The position numbers were made by a program, and so were the translations under genes. Positions 10,292 through 20,479 of a DNA stretch of 64,000 nt are shown one piece after another. The notes under the pieces were generated by a model that was given only the letters and a program-made list of their open reading frames with translations, made no database searches and was not told where the DNA came from. Numbering within the stretch: the first letter of the stretch is position 1; each line of letters begins with the position of its first letter. The stretch is taken from NCBI GenBank assembly GCA_947450605.1, contig CANFWB010000002.1:1-64000 (forward strand), given 5' to 3'. The DNA is from Burkholderiaceae bacterium (GTDB taxonomy: Bacteria; Pseudomonadota; Gammaproteobacteria; Burkholderiales; Burkholderiaceae).

Positions 10292-11436
10292 TGAATTTGA
10301 TGCAACTTGTGCGCCAGTATTGCGCAACTTTATTAATTCTTTCCGCTCTATCTCTCGGCCTCGTTGCTTGCAAATCCGTTACAACGAATGACACGGTTGA
10401 CTACAAGTCTTCGGGTGCTGTTCGTGGACCGAATTTATCTTATCCGCCTGACTTGATTACTGCTCAGGCTGATCGTCGCTATATTGTTCAAGACGGATCA
10501 GCCACCATGTCCGAGTACAACGCTGCCGTAAAAAAATCAGTGCAAACTCGCAAGAATGTGATGACTGGTATTCCTGGTATGCGTATTGCTCGGGATGGTG
10601 AGCGCCGTTGGTTGGTGATAGAAAAACCAGCACCAGAACTATATCCACAAATTAAAGATTTTTGGCAAGAGAATGGCTTCTTGTTGGTGATTGACTCCCC
10701 GTCGACCGGCATCATGGAAACGGATTGGGCTGAGAACCGCGCTAGAATTTCTCAGGACTTTATTCGCTCCGCAATTGGTGGTGCTTTAGATTCCCTTTAC
10801 GACACCGGTGAGCGTGATAAATATAAAACACGTCTTGAAGTTAGCAAGCCAGGTGAAACCGAGGTTTACATTACTCAGCGCGGCGCTATTGAAAAATGTA
10901 CAACAGATAATAGCGGCGCTTGTATCTCTACGATTTGGACCTCGCGTCCAAATGATCCAGAGCTTGAGGCTGCATTCTTAGCGCGTTTGATGGAGCGTCT
11001 AGGGATGACTCAGGAGCAGGCCAAAGCACAAGTTGCTGCTCCGCTAGGCCCTAAGACGCCAAAGGCAAGGTTGGTGCAGGAAGGTGTTAACACCGCCCAT
11101 ATTGAAATGGCAGCAGGCTTTGACCGTGCATGGCGCGATACTGGACTCGCCTTGGATCGCTCCAACTTTACCGTTGAAGATCGTAACCGGGCCAACGGCG
11201 TTTACTATGTTCGTTACGTTAATCCAAAAGATTTGGGTGACACCAAGGGCTTCTTCACTAATTTATTTAGTAGCAAGGATGACTCCAGCTTGAAGGCAAA
11301 GAAATATCTCGTGGTTGTTAAGGCGGCTGGCGATAACGCTTCGAGTATTTACGTGCAAGACGCGGATGGTAAGCCTGAAAATACTGCGGCTGGGTTGCAA
11401 CTCTTAACTCTGCTGACTGAGCAGATGGTGAGATAA
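10288..11436 (+). CDS. bamC: outer-membrane assembly lipoprotein BamC
   Basis: Accessory lipoprotein of the BAM complex, which inserts beta-barrel proteins in the outer membrane. The signal peptide ends in the lipobox LVAC with lipidated C28. An extended N-terminal segment (DTVDYKSSG...LSYPPDL, the BamD-contact region in E. coli) is followed by two helix-grip domains. Length 382 is a little more than E. coli BamC (344). The ATG overlaps the dapA stop by four bases, so translation is coupled. A strong terminator follows. Confidence 0.85.
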   Translation: MMNLMQLVRQYCATLLILSALSLGLVACKSVTTNDTVDYKSSGAVRGPNLSYPPDLITAQADRRYIVQDGSATMSEYNAAVKKSVQTRKNVMTGIPGMRIARDGERRWLVIEKPAPELYPQIKDFWQENGFLLVIDSPSTGIMETDWAENRARISQDFIRSAIGGALDSLYDTGERDKYKTRLEVSKPGETEVYITQRGAIEKCTTDNSGACISTIWTSRPNDPELEAAFLARLMERLGMTQEQAKAQVAAPLGPKTPKARLVQEGVNTAHIEMAAGFDRAWRDTGLALDRSNFTVEDRNRANGVYYVRYVNPKDLGDTKGFFTNLFSSKDDSSLKAKKYLVVVKAAGDNASSIYVQDADGKPENTAAGLQLLTLLTEQMVR

Positions 11437-11465
11437 GTCATTTAACTAATTTATTTTTAGCCATT

Positions 11466-11494
11466 AAAAAAGCCGCTTTTCAGCGGCTTTTTTT
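11466..11494. terminator. intrinsic terminator after bamC
   Basis: AGCCGCT, loop, AGCGGCT stem flanked by an A-run on the left and a long T-run on the right. It can serve bamC on the plus strand and the small lipoprotein gene on the minus strand. Confidence 0.9.
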
Positions 11495-11508
11495 CTTCAA
11501 GGAGAAGA

Positions 11509-11676
11509 TTACTTCTTAGCGTCAGCAGCTGGAGCAGCTGGAGCAGCAGCAGCAGGAGCTTCAGCAGCAGGAGCAGCAGCAGCAGGAGCAGCTTCTACAG
11601 GTTTTGCTTCTTCTTTTTTACCGCAAGCTGCCAAAACGATTGCCAACATTGCTACGAGTGCGAGTGACTTCTTCAT
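11509..11676 (-). CDS. small Ala/Pro-rich lipoprotein, 55 residues
   Basis: A short gene: a Lys-rich signal start (MKKSLALVAML), a hydrophobic stretch and a clear lipobox VLAAC with the lipidated Cys at residue 18. The mature part is GKKEEAKPVEAAP followed by runs of Ala and Pro, ending in DAKK. AGAGGAAAT lies a few bases before the ATG, a good ribosome-binding site. The low-complexity tail is written mostly with GCT/GCA codons and gives a repeat-like DNA tract (11519-11590). The bamC terminator ends the transcript. It is probably an envelope lipoprotein with a disordered, wall-spanning tail; the function is unknown. Confidence 0.82.
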   Translation of the reverse strand: MKKSLALVAMLAIVLAACGKKEEAKPVEAAPAAAAPAAEAPAAAAPAAPAADAKK

Positions 11677-11791
11677 TTGTAATTTCCTCTTAAAAAATTA
11701 TCATTAATAACCGGTTATTGATACTAGGAACGAACAGGGTAAGCCCTTAAGTACTTTCCAGAGAACATTATAGCCATGTCTTTATTGGCAG

Positions 11792-13018
11792 TTAAAAAAC
11801 TAGCCAACCTGCTTCGAAGGCCTCGAAAAGGCTACTCCCCGCAGTCAACCCCCCAAATGCGCCTTTAACCTGTTTCTTGGCTGCAAGCGAGCGCCAGGCT
11901 ATTTGGGTCGGTCTAGCTTGGCCGCTAGTCATATCTTCGCCATTGCAGAAAATCGTTTTTCCTAGGGCGAGTAGTCGTGTTTGAGGGTGTGGAGTTAGCG
12001 TTTGTTTTGTTAGTAAAAGTGTAAATTCCTCTGGTGAATATTGCGTTTCTGACCCAGCAAAATAGGCCTGAGGTTTAGGCTCGCTCAAATAGGCTGCAAT
12101 TCCCGGAAGAAATGTTTCTACGCGATCGAGCTTTAAGCCTTTTAATTTTTGCGCTATTTGCTCAATGATTTCTGCCGGTAGTTGCTCGGCCGAATTCGTT
12201 GCGACTTGCTTTGGGTCGGCAAAACGCCTTTCTAACTCCGGAATATCTTCTAGTGATTCAGCCAGACGCCACAAACCCTCTTGTAGCATTTCTTTGTAGC
12301 TCTGGGCCCTAAATCCTACTGACCAGGTTTGGCAGCCGCCATCCAATGCAATACCGTCGTGCGCGACGTGTGGGGGGAGGTAGAGCATGTCGCCCGGCTC
12401 CAAGTCCCACTCCTGCTCGACCTTAAAGTTCTGCAAAATCTTTAAAGGTAGATTCGCGTTTAAAGCTAAATCTTTTTGCTGTGAAATGCGCCAACGTCTG
12501 CGGCCGGACATTTGAATTAAAAAGACATCATAGGAGTCGAAATGGGGCCCAACGCCGCCGCCAGGACCGGCTATGCTAATCATCAGGTCATCTAAGCGCG
12601 CATCTGGAATAAAACGAAACCAGGAGAGTACTTTTGCTGCTGCGGGATGCTGCGCCTCCATGCCTTGCAGTAAGAGCGTCCAGTCTGGAGTATTGAGGGT
12701 GGGAAGGGATTTCTTCTTAAATGGACCATCCGTAAAACTCCAGGGTTTGGCTTTAATTAACCTGGACTCAACCACATCGTTGCCTGCAATCTTAAATAGT
12801 GCTTCCGGTGAAATTGCGCTACCGAGAGGCTCGCCCATCTGTTTGGCAATTTCAAATGCGGGGATGGCGCCGCGAACCAAAAGCGGTTTTTTATGCCAGT
12901 AGGATTTCATGAACTTCTGGGGGCTAATCCCCCCTAGAAGGGCCCAGGGGCGATCCAGAGGAAGGTTTTCAGGTGCCTGCGGTGGATCGTAGGGTTTGCT
13001 CAAGTAAAATGAGGTCAT
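11792..13018 (-). CDS. roxA: RoxA/YcfD-like JmjC cupin oxygenase (ribosomal protein hydroxylase)
   Basis: 2-oxoglutarate/Fe(II) oxygenase of the cupin_8/JmjC class. E. coli YcfD (RoxA) hydroxylates Arg81 of ribosomal protein L16. The iron triad is visible as H159-x-D161 in GPHFDSYDVF and H220 in LPPHVAHDG. The helical C-terminal dimerisation and winged-helix region (about 250-408) is also present. Length 408 is close to YcfD (373). It stands alone, divergent from the FKBP-type isomerase. The substrate is inferred from the family. Confidence 0.8.
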   Translation of the reverse strand: MTSFYLSKPYDPPQAPENLPLDRPWALLGGISPQKFMKSYWHKKPLLVRGAIPAFEIAKQMGEPLGSAISPEALFKIAGNDVVESRLIKAKPWSFTDGPFKKKSLPTLNTPDWTLLLQGMEAQHPAAAKVLSWFRFIPDARLDDLMISIAGPGGGVGPHFDSYDVFLIQMSGRRRWRISQQKDLALNANLPLKILQNFKVEQEWDLEPGDMLYLPPHVAHDGIALDGGCQTWSVGFRAQSYKEMLQEGLWRLAESLEDIPELERRFADPKQVATNSAEQLPAEIIEQIAQKLKGLKLDRVETFLPGIAAYLSEPKPQAYFAGSETQYSPEEFTLLLTKQTLTPHPQTRLLALGKTIFCNGEDMTSGQARPTQIAWRSLAAKKQVKGAFGGLTAGSSLFEAFEAGWLVF

Positions 13019-13044
13019 ATAAGTAAGAAGCTATTTAAAACATA

Positions 13045-13656
13045 ATGTTGAATGAATTACGCATGAAGATCGAAAAAAATACTGTTGTATCCCTGCGCTA
13101 TAAATTAACCGATGCGCAAAACAATATTATCGAGGAACCAGATTCTCCGATGGTATACCTGCATGGTGGATATGAGGGGACTTTTCCTAAGATAGAAAAC
13201 TTATTGGACGGTCAAGATCTTGGTTATGAGGCCAGCATTCAGCTTGAGCCTAGCGAGGCCTTTGGAGAGTACGATCCAGAACTACTAAAGATTGAACCGC
13301 GTGCACGTTTCCCCGAGCCTTTGGAAGTGGGCATGCAGTTTGAAGGTGTGCCAGACGCTGAGGAAGAGGGCGATTCTGGTGAGGTAGATGATGAGCCCTT
13401 GATTTATACCGTTACGGATGTAGCCGATAGTCAGGTGGTATTAGATGGGAATCATCCGCTGGCAGGTATGGCACTCAGATTCTGGGTACAGGTAGAGAAT
13501 ATTCGCGCTGCCACCGATGAAGAAATTGAGAACCGCTACCCTGAGGGTGGCGAAGCATTTGCCTTTGGAATGCCGAGCGATGAATCAGACGATGGCGATG
13601 ACGACTTTATAGGCCAGATTTCTGGTGCGGGCACTTCCTCACCAACCCTGCATTAA
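13045..13656 (+). CDS. FKBP-type peptidyl-prolyl isomerase (SlyD-like)
   Basis: FKBP fold with the insert-in-flap (IF) chaperone domain typical of SlyD: VVSLRYKLTDAQNN, a flap region with GQDLGYEASIQLEPSEAFGEYDPELL, then VLDGNHPLAGMALRFWVQV, the most conserved SlyD-family stretch. The C-terminus is acidic (DESDDGDDD) and lacks the His/Cys-rich nickel tail of E. coli SlyD. The start is uncertain: ATG 13063 gives the usual MKIEKNTVV N-terminus, whereas ATG 13045 is the first in frame. It tail-to-tails with cysE one base away. Confidence 0.8.
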   Translation: MLNELRMKIEKNTVVSLRYKLTDAQNNIIEEPDSPMVYLHGGYEGTFPKIENLLDGQDLGYEASIQLEPSEAFGEYDPELLKIEPRARFPEPLEVGMQFEGVPDAEEEGDSGEVDDEPLIYTVTDVADSQVVLDGNHPLAGMALRFWVQVENIRAATDEEIENRYPEGGEAFAFGMPSDESDDGDDDFIGQISGAGTSSPTLH

Positions 13657-13657
13657 A

Positions 13658-14425
13658 TCACTCTTTAAGCCATTCTTTGAGAGCGCCCAGATCGCGCTTT
13701 GTGTCACTAGCCTCGCCAGCATCGGATGTAGGTGTGTTACTGAGTTTTGCTAGCGCCTTCTCGAGTGCTGCGATTTTGGCTTCTTGCTCCAGGGTCGCGT
13801 CAATCAAGCCCTTTAACGCCATGGACACGGGATCATCAACATTGGGCGTAACGCCATAGGCGGAAAAATATTCTTTCGCCTTGCTGTCTGGAGTGCTGGC
13901 TTGAGGTAGATCAGGGTGCAGGATGCGTGCGGGGATACCCACTGCGGTTGCTCCGGCGGGAATTTCTTTGAGTACCACAGCGTTTGAACCAACACGCGCA
14001 CCATCGCCAACAGTAAAGCCTCCAAGGACTTTGGCGCCAGCGCTAATAACAACCCCCTGGCCTAAAGTAGGGTGACGCTTAACACCTTTGTATAAAGAGG
14101 TGCCCCCCAAGGTAACCCCTTGGTAGATGGTGCAATCATTGCCAATTTCAGCAGTCTCTCCAATCACAATCCCAAGACCGTGATCTAAAAATACTCGACG
14201 TCCGATTTTTGCTCCGGGGTGAATTTCAATGCCGGTAATAAAGCGGGCCAGCATCGATAGAAGCCGTGCAATCCATTTAAGACCTAAGTTCCAAAGGCCG
14301 TGAGAGGCTCTATGAATCCACACGGCATGCAAACCTGGGTAGCAGGTCATGACCTCTAGGCGATTTCTAGCTGCCGGGTCACGAGCAATGATGGAGTCGA
14401 CTTGGTCGAAGAGTGATTTAAACAT
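13658..14425 (-). CDS. cysE: serine O-acetyltransferase
   Basis: Transfers acetyl from acetyl-CoA to serine, giving O-acetylserine for cysteine synthesis. A helical N-terminus precedes a left-handed beta-helix with hexapeptide repeats: [61 protein letters not shown]. The extended C-terminus (about 190-255) is charged and coiled-coil-like, longer than in minimal family members. The gene has TAAAAT exactly six bases before its ATG and no Shine-Dalgarno. Confidence 0.93.
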   Translation of the reverse strand: MFKSLFDQVDSIIARDPAARNRLEVMTCYPGLHAVWIHRASHGLWNLGLKWIARLLSMLARFITGIEIHPGAKIGRRVFLDHGLGIVIGETAEIGNDCTIYQGVTLGGTSLYKGVKRHPTLGQGVVISAGAKVLGGFTVGDGARVGSNAVVLKEIPAGATAVGIPARILHPDLPQASTPDSKAKEYFSAYGVTPNVDDPVSMALKGLIDATLEQEAKIAALEKALAKLSNTPTSDAGEASDTKRDLGALKEWLKE

Positions 14426-14437
14426 AGAGCGATTTTA
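14423..14437 (-). promoter_or_regulatory. -10-like TAAAAT six bases before the cysE ATG (leaderless start)
   Basis: On the minus strand TAAAAT (plus 14432-14437) is followed by CGCTCT and the ATG. There is no purine-rich ribosome-binding site, so initiation at the A of the ATG is likely. Confidence 0.45.
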
Positions 14438-14454
14438 ACGGGTAAAGGGTCGAT

Positions 14455-15213
14455 TTATTTTCTCAAGAGCATCTGCTTGGCAATTCCGCGTAGCAGGTCG
14501 ATTTCCTCTTTGTGAAGTCGGGTTCTCGCAAATAGGGCCTGCAAGCGGGGCATCAGCTTCTTAGGGTTGGTGGGATCAAGATAATCAATTGCCTCAAGAC
14601 CTTTGCGCCAATGCTCGAGCATGGCGGCTACAGCCGCTGGATCCGCATAGTCGACCAGTTCAGGGGCTTCTTGAGCCCCACCAAGTTGCGTAGATTCAGA
14701 ATTCTCACCCAGGGTCTCTCGTAGGGTGAAGGCGCAAACCATGATGGCTTGCGCGAGATTTAGAGAGGGGTAGAGAGGGTTAGCATCAAGCCATACCCGA
14801 TGGGTGCACAGTGAGAGGTGGTGGTTATCTAGGCCGGTTCTTTCTGGCCCAAACAGGAGTGCGACCTGTTGCTTCCCAGCAATCGCTGCCTTGATGAGGG
14901 GGCGAGCATCTTGCCAATTGAGTGCTGGTGGTCCGAATTCACGGTCACGGCTAGTGAGCCCTAGAACCAGGGCGCAGTCTTGAACGGCTGATTCTAGGGA
15001 AGCAGACTCTTGGCTGGTCTCCAGAATATCAACCGCGCCGCTAGCCAGAGCAATAGCCTCAGGCGCATTGGCAACCCCAGGAATCTTCGGTTGTATCAGG
15101 CGCAAATTGCCAAACCCCATGGTTTTGAGGGCCCTGGCTGCTGAGCCGACATTTCCAGGGTGACTGGTTTCAACCAAAACCCAGCGCAATAATTGTGCTT
15201 GAGCGGTATTCAT
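14455..15213 (-). CDS. trmJ: tRNA (cytidine/uridine-2'-O-)-methyltransferase TrmJ-like
   Basis: SPOUT-class RNA 2'-O-methyltransferase. TrmJ methylates position 32 of the tRNA anticodon loop. Typical motifs: LVETSHPGNVGSAARALKTMGF at the N-terminus (split here only by alignment), ALLFGPERTGL near residue 120 and YPSLNLAQAIMVCAF near 148. The C-terminal extension (about 160-252) carries the dimerisation/RNA-binding part found in TrmJ and not in TrmL. Length 252 fits. The ATG at 15213 is chosen over the TTG at 15216. Confidence 0.88.
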   Translation of the reverse strand: MNTAQAQLLRWVLVETSHPGNVGSAARALKTMGFGNLRLIQPKIPGVANAPEAIALASGAVDILETSQESASLESAVQDCALVLGLTSRDREFGPPALNWQDARPLIKAAIAGKQQVALLFGPERTGLDNHHLSLCTHRVWLDANPLYPSLNLAQAIMVCAFTLRETLGENSESTQLGGAQEAPELVDYADPAAVAAMLEHWRKGLEAIDYLDPTNPKKLMPRLQALFARTRLHKEEIDLLRGIAKQMLLRK

Positions 15214-15343
15214 CAATACAGAGGATCTCTAGGAGCTTGGGCGTTCAAAGTGGCAATCGTTTAGAATCATTGTGTTAGCTCCTTATTGTCACGCAGTTTG
15301 CAATCTGGTGAGCTTGTTCTTATTTAATTTGTCCATCAAAACT

Positions 15344-16132
15344 ATGCATCCCATGTTAAATGTGGCCGTTAAGGCTGCCCGTCGTGCCGGAACCGTCATT
15401 AATAGAGCCTCTCTCAATTTAGAGCGGCTTCAGGTTGACCGTAAACAACATAACGATTTTGTAACCGAGGTGGACAGGCAGGCCGAAGCAGCCATTATTG
15501 AAACGCTCAGTGAAGCGTATCCGTCGCACGGTTTTTTGGCCGAAGAAACTGGCGCTCAAAATATCGATGCCGAAAATGTGTGGATTATTGATCCTCTCGA
15601 TGGCACCACTAATTTCATCCATGGCTTTCCACAATATGCAGTTTCGATTGCGTTGTCTGTAAATGGGGTTACTCAACAAGCGGTCGTCTATGACCCAACT
15701 CGTGATGAGCTCTTCACCGCCACACGTGGTGCGGGCGCCTATCTGGATCGCCGGCGTTTGCGTGTTGCCACTCAAGATCGTTTGGCAAATTCATTGTTGG
15801 GCACTGGCTTCCCGTATCGTGATGATCAAGACCTGGAAAAGTATTTAAAAATCTTTGCAGATATGTCGCGTCAATGTGCAGGCCTTCGTCGCCCTGGCGC
15901 AGCCTCTTTGGATTTGGCATACGTTGCCGCTGGTCGTTACGATGGATTTTTTGAAAGCGATCTAAAGCCATGGGATATGGCTGCAGGTGCTTTATTAATT
16001 ACTGAGTCTGGCGGCTTGATCGGCAACTACCGTGGTGAGGAAGGCTTCTTGCAAAGTGGTGAAGTGATGTGTGCCAATCCCCGGATCTTTGCTCAGATGG
16101 TGCAGTGTCTATCCAAATACTCTAACTCTTGA
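15344..16132 (+). CDS. suhB: inositol monophosphatase family protein SuhB
   Basis: Mg2+-dependent phosphatase. SuhB of E. coli also joins the rRNA antitermination complex. The metal-binding motifs are EE at 67-68, [10 protein letters not shown] at 82-91 and WDMAAGALL near 213. The reading frame is open upstream to GTG 15272, but ATG 15344 begins at the family's usual N-terminus and gives 262 residues against 267 in E. coli. It is divergent from trmJ, and TAGAAT at 15262-15267 is a possible -10 element in the shared gap. Confidence 0.9.
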   Translation: MHPMLNVAVKAARRAGTVINRASLNLERLQVDRKQHNDFVTEVDRQAEAAIIETLSEAYPSHGFLAEETGAQNIDAENVWIIDPLDGTTNFIHGFPQYAVSIALSVNGVTQQAVVYDPTRDELFTATRGAGAYLDRRRLRVATQDRLANSLLGTGFPYRDDQDLEKYLKIFADMSRQCAGLRRPGAASLDLAYVAAGRYDGFFESDLKPWDMAAGALLITESGGLIGNYRGEEGFLQSGEVMCANPRIFAQMVQCLSKYSNS

Positions 16133-16135
16133 TGT

Positions 16136-16924
16136 TTAAGTCTTGATCAAATCGGTGTAGCACACGCCGTTTTGATCAATCATGAGGGCACTTGCTCTTG
16201 GTCTGACAATCTCGGGATGATCTAGATCCCAGTCCGATAAGACCCAGCGCTGCCATGCATGATCTTGAAGATGCTCTTGGTGATGGGCGGGAAGATGGGT
16301 ATGCCCATGAATCAATTGATTTGCAGATTGCTCTCGTAATACTGCAGCACATGCCGCTAAAGTGACATCTGTTTTAGCCTGAGCTCCCTGTAAAGACGAT
16401 TGGGTCAATCGCTGATATTTCCTGCCGCTATTGCTGCGTAGATGATTTGCAATGGAGCGACGCCAATGCAATGGCATCCTTAAGAACAATTTTTGAATCC
16501 AGGGTTTGCGCACCCATCCGCGAAATATTTGATATCCAAGGTCGGCAGTGCAGAGTGAGTCTCCATGACACAGAACATAATCAGTGCCCGCTATCGTGAT
16601 TTTGCTGGGATCTTGCATGAGGGTCATGCCCGTCCTGCTTAAAAATTGATTTCCAAGTAGAAAGTCTCGATTGCCATGCAAGTAATATGTTTTTACTTTC
16701 GTGGATAGGGTTGCTAGCGCCCGCTTCACTTCTTGTTGGAAGGGTGAATGAAGCGCTGCATCATCACCCACCCAGTACTCAAACAGATCCCCCAAAATAA
16801 ATACAGCCTCTACCTTGGGGGCATCCTTTTCACAAAAATCAAAGAATCGTTGCGCCGTCAATGGCATTGACGGCGTTAGATGCAAATCGGAGATGAGCAA
16901 TGCGCTCGCGTATTGCGGGATCAT
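16136..16924 (-). CDS. lpxH: UDP-2,3-diacylglucosamine diphosphatase
   Basis: Calcineurin-like phosphoesterase of the lipid A pathway: hydrolyses UDP-2,3-diacylglucosamine to lipid X and UMP at the inner face of the membrane. Motifs in order: ISDLHL (residues 11-16), [32 protein letters not shown]. Length 262 is slightly more than E. coli LpxH (240). The ATG overlaps the ppiB stop by four bases (ATGA), so the two genes are translationally coupled. Confidence 0.93.
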   Translation of the reverse strand: MIPQYASALLISDLHLTPSMPLTAQRFFDFCEKDAPKVEAVFILGDLFEYWVGDDAALHSPFQQEVKRALATLSTKVKTYYLHGNRDFLLGNQFLSRTGMTLMQDPSKITIAGTDYVLCHGDSLCTADLGYQIFRGWVRKPWIQKLFLRMPLHWRRSIANHLRSNSGRKYQRLTQSSLQGAQAKTDVTLAACAAVLREQSANQLIHGHTHLPAHHQEHLQDHAWQRWVLSDWDLDHPEIVRPRASALMIDQNGVCYTDLIKT

Positions 16925-17424
16925 TCCTCGAGGACGGTTGCCTTTTCAATGACGACGTCTTCGGCTGGCACATCTTGATGAAACCCAGCATTACCAGTTT
17001 TTACCTTGCGAATCGCATCCACTACATCGAGGCCATCAGTTACTTTTCCAAAAACGGCGTAGCCCCAACCTTGCGCATTTGGTGCGGTATGGTTCAAGAA
17101 ATCATTGTCATTCACATTAATAAAAAATTGTGCAGTAGCGGAATGCGGATCGCTAGTACGCGCCATGGCAACAGTGCCACGCTCATTCTTGAGGCCATTA
17201 TTAGCTTCATTTTCAATTTGAGCGCCAGAGGATTTTTCTTTCAGGCCAGCAGTCATTCCGCCACCCTGGATCATGAAGTTGTTGATTACGCGATGAAAGA
17301 TCGTGCCATCGTAGTGGCCGTTTTTGACATACTGTAAAAAATTGGCGACAGTCTTAGGTGCTTTAGCGGCATCGAGGGTGAGGGTGATGTCACCCTTGTT
17401 TGTTTTGAGTAGAACTTGAGTCAT
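16921..17424 (-). CDS. ppiB: cyclophilin-type peptidyl-prolyl isomerase
   Basis: Cytoplasmic cyclophilin: cis-trans isomerisation of Xaa-Pro bonds. The core signature is [13 protein letters not shown] (residues 44-56) and the active-site strand is [18 protein letters not shown]. No signal peptide is present, so it is the PpiB rather than the periplasmic PpiA type. Length 167 matches (164 in E. coli). Upstream gene of the ppiB-lpxH pair. Confidence 0.93.
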   Translation of the reverse strand: MTQVLLKTNKGDITLTLDAAKAPKTVANFLQYVKNGHYDGTIFHRVINNFMIQGGGMTAGLKEKSSGAQIENEANNGLKNERGTVAMARTSDPHSATAQFFINVNDNDFLNHTAPNAQGWGYAVFGKVTDGLDVVDAIRKVKTGNAGFHQDVPAEDVVIEKATVLEE

Positions 17425-17472
17425 GATGAATTAACTTTCTGATGAGTTAGTAGATAAAAAACGGTAATGAAA

Positions 17473-18249
17473 TTATTTTGAATTAGTCGGGGTTGGAGGA
17501 GATGGCTTTTTGGGTGGCTTTAGTATCTCCATCAATGCTTTTGCACGATTCGTATATTGCCGTTGATTGAGTACTGCATCTTTGGCTGCATTGTCATAAG
17601 CTTGGGCACCAAGGCGAATATAGACTTCGCCTAAATTGGCTGAGGCTACGGCATAGCTGGGCCGTAATTTCAAGGCGAGCTCTAAATAATCCCTTGCTTC
17701 AATCCAATTTCCTTGGTTTGCCGCAAGCGCTGCTAAGTTGTTATAAGGCTCTGGTAGCTCAGGAAATTGCTGGGTGATTTCGATTAATGTCTTTTTGGCC
17801 GACTCCCATTGACGCATTTCGATCTGCATACGTGCTTTGACATAACGTAACTGCACATTACCTGGGGTTTTCTTTAGGCGCTGATCAATCAGGTCGATGG
17901 CATCGGGATATTTCTTGGCTTTCACCAGCTTTTCGATATCCGATGGAACCCCATTTTTGGTTACTGGATCCGGCTCAATAATCAAAAAAGATAAAAAAGG
18001 AACGGCTACAGAGTCTGACAGCTCGGCATTGAACTGGTCATATCCAGCATCATTTCCCGCAAGCCTTGGCGGGTCATTGGGGCCATATGACCCTAAATAG
18101 GGAGCTTGGGCCGCTTGTATCGCTCCAGCAGGGTTATTGTTCAGGGCTCTGATTTCAGCGTCCGCTAACTGTTGGCCTGGTGTGCTACAAGCACCCAGAA
18201 GCAAGGCGGCACAAAGGGAGCTTAAACCACTGAAAAGGGCTGGACGCAT
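17473..18249 (-). CDS. TPR-repeat lipoprotein
   Basis: A signal peptide starting MRPALFSGL with lipobox LLGAC, then a mature protein with a tetratricopeptide solenoid: repeats from about residue 100 (DAIDLIDQRLKKTPGNVQLR, WESAKKTLIEITQQFPELPE, WIEARDYLELALKLRPSYAV). The frame is open to ATG 18297, but that would place 16 Pro-rich residues before the signal peptide, and a -10-like TATATC lies just before it, so I use ATG 18249. Likely an outer-membrane-anchored scaffold; the function is not recognised. Confidence 0.8.
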   Translation of the reverse strand: MRPALFSGLSSLCAALLLGACSTPGQQLADAEIRALNNNPAGAIQAAQAPYLGSYGPNDPPRLAGNDAGYDQFNAELSDSVAVPFLSFLIIEPDPVTKNGVPSDIEKLVKAKKYPDAIDLIDQRLKKTPGNVQLRYVKARMQIEMRQWESAKKTLIEITQQFPELPEPYNNLAALAANQGNWIEARDYLELALKLRPSYAVASANLGEVYIRLGAQAYDNAAKDAVLNQRQYTNRAKALMEILKPPKKPSPPTPTNSK

Positions 18250-18326
18250 TGAAAAAGGGTTAGGAGGCATAGGGGGTGGGGTGAAAAACTGGCTCATTCG
18301 ATATACTCAGCGCTCAGTCTAACAAA

Positions 18327-18361
18327 TTGGCGCTACTTGCCCACCCTTTATAGTTCCTATG
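18327..18361 (+). promoter_or_regulatory. cysS: promoter abutting the cysS start codon
   Basis: TTGGCG (18327-18332), 16-base spacer, TATAGT (18349-18354), then only four bases before the ATG. No ribosome-binding site fits in that gap, so the mRNA is probably leaderless. Confidence 0.5.
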
Positions 18362-19780
18362 CTGCAAATCTATAACACTCTCAGTCGTTCAAAGCAGGCC
18401 TTTAAACCCATCGAGCCTGGCAAGGTGAAGATGTATGTCTGCGGGATGACCGTTTATGACTTTTGTCACATTGGGCATGCCCGGGTCATGATTGTCTTTG
18501 ATATGGTCGTCCGCTGGTTACGAGCTAGTGGCTATGAGGTGGTTTATGTGCGCAATATTACGGATATTGATGACAAGATCATCAATCGTGCTATCGAAAA
18601 TGGCGAGCCGATTTCCGCCCTGACTCAGCGATTTATTGATGCCATGCACGCCGACTCTGACGAGTTGGGGTTGATGCATCCCGATCATGAGCCCCGTGCT
18701 ACTGATTACATTGCGCAAATGCAAGGCATCATTGGGCGCTTGATAGAGAATGAGCTGGCTTATCAGGGGGATGATGGCGATGTGAATTTTGCTGTTCGCC
18801 TGTTTCCTGGGTACGGTCGTCTTTCTGGAAAATCCTTGGATGAATTGAATGCCGGCGAGCGCGTCGCTGTTGGTGGCGGTAAACGGGATCCCTTGGATTT
18901 TGTTTTGTGGAAAAGCGCAAAAGCCGAGGAGCCTGCAGATACACGTTGGAGCTCACCTTGGGGCGAGGGTCGCCCTGGCTGGCATATCGAATGCTCAGCA
19001 ATGTCCTGCGACCTGCTGGGTGAGCATTTTGATATTCATGGTGGTGGAGCGGATTTGCAGTTTCCCCATCACGAAAATGAGATTGCTCAAAGCGAGGGTG
19101 CTTTATATGGCCAAGCACATCAGGCAAGTGATGCGCCTTTTGTAAATTATTGGATGCACAACGGCCATATTCGAGTAAATGAAGAGAAGATGTCCAAGTC
19201 ACTTGGCAATTTTTTCTTGATCCGAGACGTTCTCAAGAATTTTGATCCTGAAGTATTGCGTTTCTTTATGTTGCGCGCCCATTATCGTAGCCCGATTAAC
19301 TATAGCGATACGCAACTTGAGGAGGCTCGCTCTGGATTGATGCGCCTCTACACTGCTTTGGCTCAGGTGCCTTTAACTAATCAGTCTGTTGACCCCCATT
19401 CACCATGGGTTAAGCGCTTTGCGGATGCAATGAATGATGACTTTAATACCCCCGAGGCTATTGCTGCATTGTTCGATTTAGCAAGTGAAGTCAATCGTGC
19501 GCAGGGCGAAGAAAAGGCCCAATTAGCAAATACTTTAAAAGTACTTGCAGCGAGCTTAAACTTTTTACAGTGTGACCCAACCATATTTTTACAGGCAGGC
19601 TCTCGAGGTGGCGATGCCGCTTTATCTACCGAACACATCGAAGGGCAAATTGCGGCGCGCATAGAAGCCAAGCAGTCAAAAGACTTTGCTAAGGCTGACT
19701 TGATTCGCAAGACATTGTTGGAGCAGGGCGTAGTATTGGAGGATAAGTCTGGTGGCATTACCGAATGGCGTAGAAGTTAA
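18359..19780 (+). CDS. cysS: cysteinyl-tRNA synthetase
   Basis: Class Ia synthetase for tRNA-Cys. Zinc ligand C28 lies in [13 protein letters not shown] is exact at residues 37-40, HIECSAMS supplies further zinc ligands, [14 protein letters not shown] is the family signature, and KMSKS is at 277-281. The C-terminal DALR and anticodon region ends at 473, close to E. coli CysS (461). The N-terminus [10 protein letters not shown] matches the family, supporting this ATG despite the absence of a Shine-Dalgarno. Confidence 0.95.
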   Translation: MLQIYNTLSRSKQAFKPIEPGKVKMYVCGMTVYDFCHIGHARVMIVFDMVVRWLRASGYEVVYVRNITDIDDKIINRAIENGEPISALTQRFIDAMHADSDELGLMHPDHEPRATDYIAQMQGIIGRLIENELAYQGDDGDVNFAVRLFPGYGRLSGKSLDELNAGERVAVGGGKRDPLDFVLWKSAKAEEPADTRWSSPWGEGRPGWHIECSAMSCDLLGEHFDIHGGGADLQFPHHENEIAQSEGALYGQAHQASDAPFVNYWMHNGHIRVNEEKMSKSLGNFFLIRDVLKNFDPEVLRFFMLRAHYRSPINYSDTQLEEARSGLMRLYTALAQVPLTNQSVDPHSPWVKRFADAMNDDFNTPEAIAALFDLASEVNRAQGEEKAQLANTLKVLAASLNFLQCDPTIFLQAGSRGGDAALSTEHIEGQIAARIEAKQSKDFAKADLIRKTLLEQGVVLEDKSGGITEWRRS

Positions 19781-19822
19781 TCTAGATATTGAGTCTAGAA
19801 ATTAAGTGATTGAGAATGTATT

Positions 19823-20479
19823 TTGAGTAAAGTAGCAGAGCAATCGATTCTTGCGGAAGTAGCTCCAGAGTATTGGGAACAAGCGTGTGCTGAGCTCATA
19901 AAGCATGATCGCATTCTTAAAAAACTTATCCCTAAATATGGATCTGGTTTTTTAATGACCCGTGGCGATGCTTTTACAACCCTAGCAAGGGCAATTGTTG
20001 GCCAACAGATTTCTGTAGCTGCAGCTCAGTCAGTTTGGAATCGGGTTCTACTGGCCTCTAAAAATAAGGTAAACCCGAAAAATATCCTAGCCTTAAGCGT
20101 TGAAGCGTTGCGAGGCGCCGGTCTATCAGGCCGCAAGGTGGAATACATCCGAGATTTAGCTGAACATTTTGATTCTGGTCGTTTGCATGCCAATCAATGG
20201 AAAGGCATGGAAGATGAGGCCATCATCAAGGAATTGTGTGATATTCGGGGAATTGGCCGCTGGACAGCTGAAATGTTCCTGATTTTCAATATGGTGAGAC
20301 CCGATATTCTTCCTTTAGACGATGTGGGCCTAATTAAGGCCATTTCCCTCAATTACTTCAGTGGAGAGCCTGTCAGTAGGCATGAGGCCCGTGAAGTAGC
20401 GGCAAATTGGGCCCCTTGGCGTACCGTGGCAACCTGGTATATGTGGAGAAGTATCGACCCCGTTCCCGTTGAATATTAA
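19823..20479 (+). CDS. DNA-3-methyladenine glycosylase II (AlkA/HhH-GPD family)
   Basis: Base-excision repair glycosylase of the HhH-GPD superfamily, removing alkylated purines. The helix-hairpin-helix is in the region ALRGAGLSGRKVEYIRDLAEHF and DIRGIGRWTAEMFLIF. The catalytic aspartate is in LPLDDVG (D166/D167). No C-terminal FeS-cluster cysteines occur, which excludes MutY/Nth. Length 218 is that of the short Mag/AlkA form without the N-terminal domain of E. coli AlkA. The start is TTG. accA begins nine bases after its stop. Confidence 0.85.
   Translation: MSKVAEQSILAEVAPEYWEQACAELIKHDRILKKLIPKYGSGFLMTRGDAFTTLARAIVGQQISVAAAQSVWNRVLLASKNKVNPKNILALSVEALRGAGLSGRKVEYIRDLAEHFDSGRLHANQWKGMEDEAIIKELCDIRGIGRWTAEMFLIFNMVRPDILPLDDVGLIKAISLNYFSGEPVSRHEAREVAANWAPWRTVATWYMWRSIDPVPVEY

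Noticed and set aside
11519..11590. Repeat tract of GCAGCAGGAGC-like units, considered as CRISPR or satellite
   Set aside because: It is the codon repeat of the Ala/Pro tail of the small lipoprotein; there are no spacers of constant length.
18729..19202. 157-codon minus-strand frame inside cysS
   Set aside because: cysS covers it fully with all its motifs; the antisense product has no recognisable feature.
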